Below are positions 61,725 to 64,000 of a stretch of 64,000 nucleotides of DNA, piece after piece. Location: NCBI GenBank assembly GCA_013391845.1, contig CP058414.1, forward strand, positions 3,272,501 to 3,336,500, in the 5' to 3' direction. The stretch's first letter is position 1. The number at the start of each line of letters is the position of its first letter. Both the position numbers and the translations under genes were made by a program. Under the pieces are notes generated by a model. That model was not told the origin of the DNA. It did not search any database and saw only the letters and a list, made by a program, of their open reading frames with translations. This DNA comes from Pseudoalteromonas shioyasakiensis (GTDB taxonomy: Bacteria > Pseudomonadota > Gammaproteobacteria > Enterobacterales > Alteromonadaceae).

Positions 61725-63182
61725 TCAGTTAACTCCTTGGGTTAATTGAATTGGTAAGATGGCTGTAAATACACACCCTTGAGGGTCATTATCAGTAATA
61801 GAGAGCTTACCGTTTAATTGCTCAACGGTTTCTTTGACTATGGTTAAACCCAGTCCGCTGCTCATTTCAGTATGTTGTTTTGCATTCTTGCCTTGGTAAA
61901 AAGCCCCGAACACAGCGGCTTTTTCAGTATCATCAATGCCTTCGCCTAAGTCGCTTACATTCAAAATTAATTGCCCCTGCTTTAAGCTTGCCTTGATTAT
62001 CACTGACTCATGTTCTGGCGAAAACTTTAACGCATTTGAGGTCAGCTGAATAAGCACCATTTCAAGTAGTTCTATTGATATAAACAAGGCTTTATTTGGT
62101 AACTCGTTAACCCAAACAATGGATAAGTCACGCGCAGATAATCGGTGCTCAAAATGACGCTCAATTTTATTCATCATCACGTTAAAATTAAGCTCGCTCA
62201 GGCTTTGCTTACTAGTGCGGATAGCGTTGTAACTCAATAAGCTTTCAATCATGACTCTAAGTCGCACCATACTTTGTGTTATTAGCTCAAGGACTGCTTG
62301 TTGCTCGCTATTGATTGGGCCAACAATTTCATCTGCAAGTAAATCTGTGCCTTCAACCATAGAAGCTAGGGGGGTTTTCAACTCATGTGTCACATGACGC
62401 AAAAAAGTATCTTTTTGCTGCTCAAGCATATGTAACTGTGCTTGTACCCATTCAAGTTTATTGCCTAATTCAACTAATTCTGAAGAACCACGAACATGAA
62501 TTTTTTGCTGCCAGTGCCCTTGCCCTAATTTATCAATAACATTGGTAAGCTCTCGTAGGCGTCCGCTTATCCGCCATAGAAATCCACCACCTACCAATAG
62601 CGTGAGTGGAATTAATGCTATTAACCAATTAATAAATGAAGCTTGTAATGCTTTTAATTGCTGTTGGTTTTTTGTGATCCGTAATTCATTTTGCTCTTTA
62701 AGCCAGTTTGTTTGTTCACTGATAAGCTTGCTAGCAGGAGCAAACAGCTCACCATCTTGCTTTTGTTCAACTAGCAAATGCTGCTCTGCAAATTGTAATA
62801 CCTCAGCAAGCTGACGCCACTGCGACACATAATCAGCTGTAGGGCTCAAAAAAATAAGCTCATCAACACTTTGCAAAGAAGATTGCCACTTGTTAGCAAT
62901 CAGGCTATCGAGAGATTCACTCTTAAGCACCCAATTTTGTCGAGTCGCCCTTTCTAAACTATTTAAGTCTTGTTTAAGGTTATTGAATGCTTTGGTAAGT
63001 TCGTAATTGTCACCGACGATTTCTTGGGTCAGCGCAAGCTGCTTATTAAGGGCATTTAAAAACAAAATCACCACTAAAGATAACGGCAGTAAAGACAGCA
63101 AAATACTACAAACGAACTGACTAATGAGACTAGGCCGCCAGTTGACTAACTGTTTCATTTTTATCGCTACTTTATTTTGCAT
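61725..63182 (-). CDS. glrK: Sensor histidine kinase GlrK (QseE)
   Basis: A 485-residue kinase from the chosen ATG at 63182, which follows a GAGAG ribosome-binding site; an ATG at 63197 is also open. TM1 is at about 22-42, a helical periplasmic domain at about 45-180 and TM2 at about 185-205. HAMP follows, then HisKA with RHVTHELKTPLASM and an ATPase domain (NVSDLGEGI, SSGLGLTIVKETVEQL). The sequence style and the operon glrK-qseG-glrR match E. coli. Neighbouring genes are packed with 1-2 bp gaps. Confidence 0.9.
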   Translation of the reverse strand: MQNKVAIKMKQLVNWRPSLISQFVCSILLSLLPLSLVVILFLNALNKQLALTQEIVGDNYELTKAFNNLKQDLNSLERATRQNWVLKSESLDSLIANKWQSSLQSVDELIFLSPTADYVSQWRQLAEVLQFAEQHLLVEQKQDGELFAPASKLISEQTNWLKEQNELRITKNQQQLKALQASFINWLIALIPLTLLVGGGFLWRISGRLRELTNVIDKLGQGHWQQKIHVRGSSELVELGNKLEWVQAQLHMLEQQKDTFLRHVTHELKTPLASMVEGTDLLADEIVGPINSEQQAVLELITQSMVRLRVMIESLLSYNAIRTSKQSLSELNFNVMMNKIERHFEHRLSARDLSIVWVNELPNKALFISIELLEMVLIQLTSNALKFSPEHESVIIKASLKQGQLILNVSDLGEGIDDTEKAAVFGAFYQGKNAKQHTEMSSGLGLTIVKETVEQLNGKLSITDNDPQGCVFTAILPIQLTQGVN

Positions 63183-63494
63183 ATTCACTCTCAACATAAT
63201 TGCTGATGCTGATTATTAGTGAATAAACTTAGACACTCGCTGAATCCGACCTTAAAAAGTACTGACTTTTACCCAAAAACTGATACATAGTTGCTATTTA
63301 GCAACACGCTAACTCATTGAAACAAGGTGAATAAAGCTTAGTCGCCTAAAAAGCGTTGCAAAAAAGACACAATACTCTGTAACTATTTCGCATTAAAAAC
63401 CACACAAAAGGCATAACCCACTGATAATTAACACATTTAAAAACTGGCACCAATTTTGATAACTACAAAGTAAATTAGTCATTTAGGACACAAA
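63183..63494. promoter_or_regulatory. Divergent promoter region between glrK and the EF-hand genes
   Basis: A 312-bp AT-rich region. On the + strand it holds the sigma-54-type site described separately. I found no clear TGTC-N10-GACA site, the reported GlrR binding pattern in enterobacteria. No other gene is visible. Confidence 0.5.
63445..63460 (+). promoter_or_regulatory. Candidate sigma-54 (-24/-12) promoter
   Basis: TGGCAC (63445-63450), five bases, then TTGAT (63456-63460). The consensus is TGGCAC-N5-TTGCW, so the -24 element is perfect and the -12 element differs at one base. It is 34 bp before the start of the first EF-hand gene and next to an operon for a sigma-54 activator. Confidence 0.5.
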
Positions 63495-63722
63495 ATGAAG
63501 ATTACGGCCATTTCAGCCGCAGTGTTGATAAACCTAGTTACGGTAGACTGTTATGCATTCGATCTGCAAACGACTTTTAACGAGCTAGATAAAGACAGTA
63601 ACGGCTTTTTGAGTGAAGCAGAGGCATCTGAAGATGCATTATTACATAGCAACTTTACTCAAATAGATAGTAACCAAGATGGTCAAATTTCATTTTCTGA
63701 GTTTCAGTCGTTTATTCAATAG
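63495..63722 (+). CDS. Secreted EF-hand protein, 75 aa
   Basis: A signal peptide (about 1-22, ending CYAFD) is followed by two EF-hand loops: DKDSNGFLSEAE and DSNQDGQISFSE. Acidic and Asn/Asp ligands are in the right positions (1, 3, 5, 12). It should bind calcium in the periplasm or outside the cell. An AGGA ribosome-binding site is present. It is followed after 9 bp by a second EF-hand gene of the same length, so the two form an operon and likely arose by duplication. Confidence 0.85.
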   Translation: MKITAISAAVLINLVTVDCYAFDLQTTFNELDKDSNGFLSEAEASEDALLHSNFTQIDSNQDGQISFSEFQSFIQ

Positions 63723-63731
63723 GAGATTGTA

Positions 63732-63959
63732 ATGAAACAACTTTTAGCAGCATTTTCACTCATGTTTTTGGTTATCAGCGCTACCGTTTTAGCATCACAA
63801 ATGGATGTTCGATTTGCTAAATTTGATACAAACGCCGACGGTGAGATTTCTTTAGCTGAAGCGACTAAGCACGATAACTTACTTAAGCAATTTGCCGACC
63901 TAGATGAAAACGGCGATCAAGTTTTGTCTGAACAAGAGTTTGAAAAATTCAAACCTTAA
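63732..63959 (+). CDS. Secreted EF-hand protein, 75 aa (second copy)
   Basis: A signal peptide (MKQLLAAFSLMFLVISATVLA) is followed by two EF-hand loops: DTNADGEISLAE and DENGDQVLSEQE. In the second loop the Gly sits one position early (ENGDQV rather than NGDGxV order), so its calcium affinity may be lower. AGGAG ribosome-binding site with 7-base spacing. The same length and layout as the preceding gene indicate a tandem duplication with divergence. Confidence 0.85.
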   Translation: MKQLLAAFSLMFLVISATVLASQMDVRFAKFDTNADGEISLAEATKHDNLLKQFADLDENGDQVLSEQEFEKFKP

Positions 63960-64000
63960 CGGCTTAAAGTGCTTGCCATAATCCCAGAGGGAATGTGTAA

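Noticed and set aside
63198..63440. GlrR binding sites of the TGTC-N10-GACA type
   Set aside because: I looked for paired arms upstream of the sigma-54 site and found only single GACAC sequences without correctly spaced partners.

Overview
The window looks like chromosomal DNA of a marine gammaproteobacterium of the order Alteromonadales, most likely Pseudoalteromonas. This is a judgement from gene content and protein flavour, not from a database search. The base composition is moderately AT-rich. Many gene neighbourhoods match Escherichia coli: dsbC-xerD-fldB, divergent trmN6/srmB, radA near serB with divergent ytjB, holD-rimI near prfC, xseA divergent from guaBA, and glrK-qseG-glrR. Alteromonadales-type accessory genes lie between them. 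I see no prophage, insertion sequence, CRISPR array or rRNA operon. One tRNA (Trp) is present.

Layout. 1-6.8 kb: the 5' part of dsbC, then xerD, fldB, a DUF2147 protein, trmN6, srmB and small envelope proteins. 6.8-14.2 kb: radA, a large protein with two PilZ domains, serB, ytjB, a TatD-family hydrolase and pdxH. 14.2-14.7 kb: a repeat-rich intergenic block. 14.7-23.6 kb: argS, prfC, a tripartite hybrid sensor kinase, rimI, a short holD, tRNA-Trp and guaA. 23.6-28.1 kb: guaB, xseA, an unknown membrane protein and cysE. 28.4-29.3 kb: a compact three-gene cassette (small membrane protein, membrane-anchored HTH regulator, 31-residue membrane peptide). 29.5-37.6 kb: two diguanylate cyclases, an M16 peptidase, an MTHFR-like protein behind a MetJ box, a RhlE-type helicase and a DUF3581 protein. 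38-41.2 kb: a DUF3019 / response regulator / histidine kinase / MipA module. 41.5-46.9 kb: a giant secreted S8 protease with a C-terminal sorting tail. 47.3-52.5 kb: gltX, a glutaredoxin-like protein, a third diguanylate cyclase, proB and an EamA transporter. 52.4-58.8 kb: a complete proteobacterial dedicated sortase system. 58.9-64 kb: small proteins, DUF1543, the glrR-qseG-glrK operon and two secreted EF-hand proteins behind a candidate sigma-54 promoter.

How the genes work together. Housekeeping genes cover translation (argS, gltX, prfC, rimI, trmN6, tRNA-Trp), GMP synthesis (guaBA), amino-acid and cofactor synthesis (serB, cysE, proB, pdxH), and DNA repair and replication (radA, xerD, xseA, holD). 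The accessory theme is envelope sensing and surface protein handling. There are four histidine kinases, three diguanylate cyclases and a two-PilZ protein. Two different C-terminal anchoring signals occur: an LPQT-type sortase signal on the VIT/VWA protein and a GlyGly-CTERM-like tail on the S8 protease.

The items I consider most worth following are these: the sortase system whose kinase carries an apparent CBM9/DOMON-like sensor; the MTHFR-like protein that lacks the MTHFR signature acids but sits behind a perfect MetJ half-box; the HTH-membrane cassette with palindromic operator candidates; the sigma-54 promoter facing the EF-hand genes beside a sigma-54 activator; and the repeat block upstream of pdxH.
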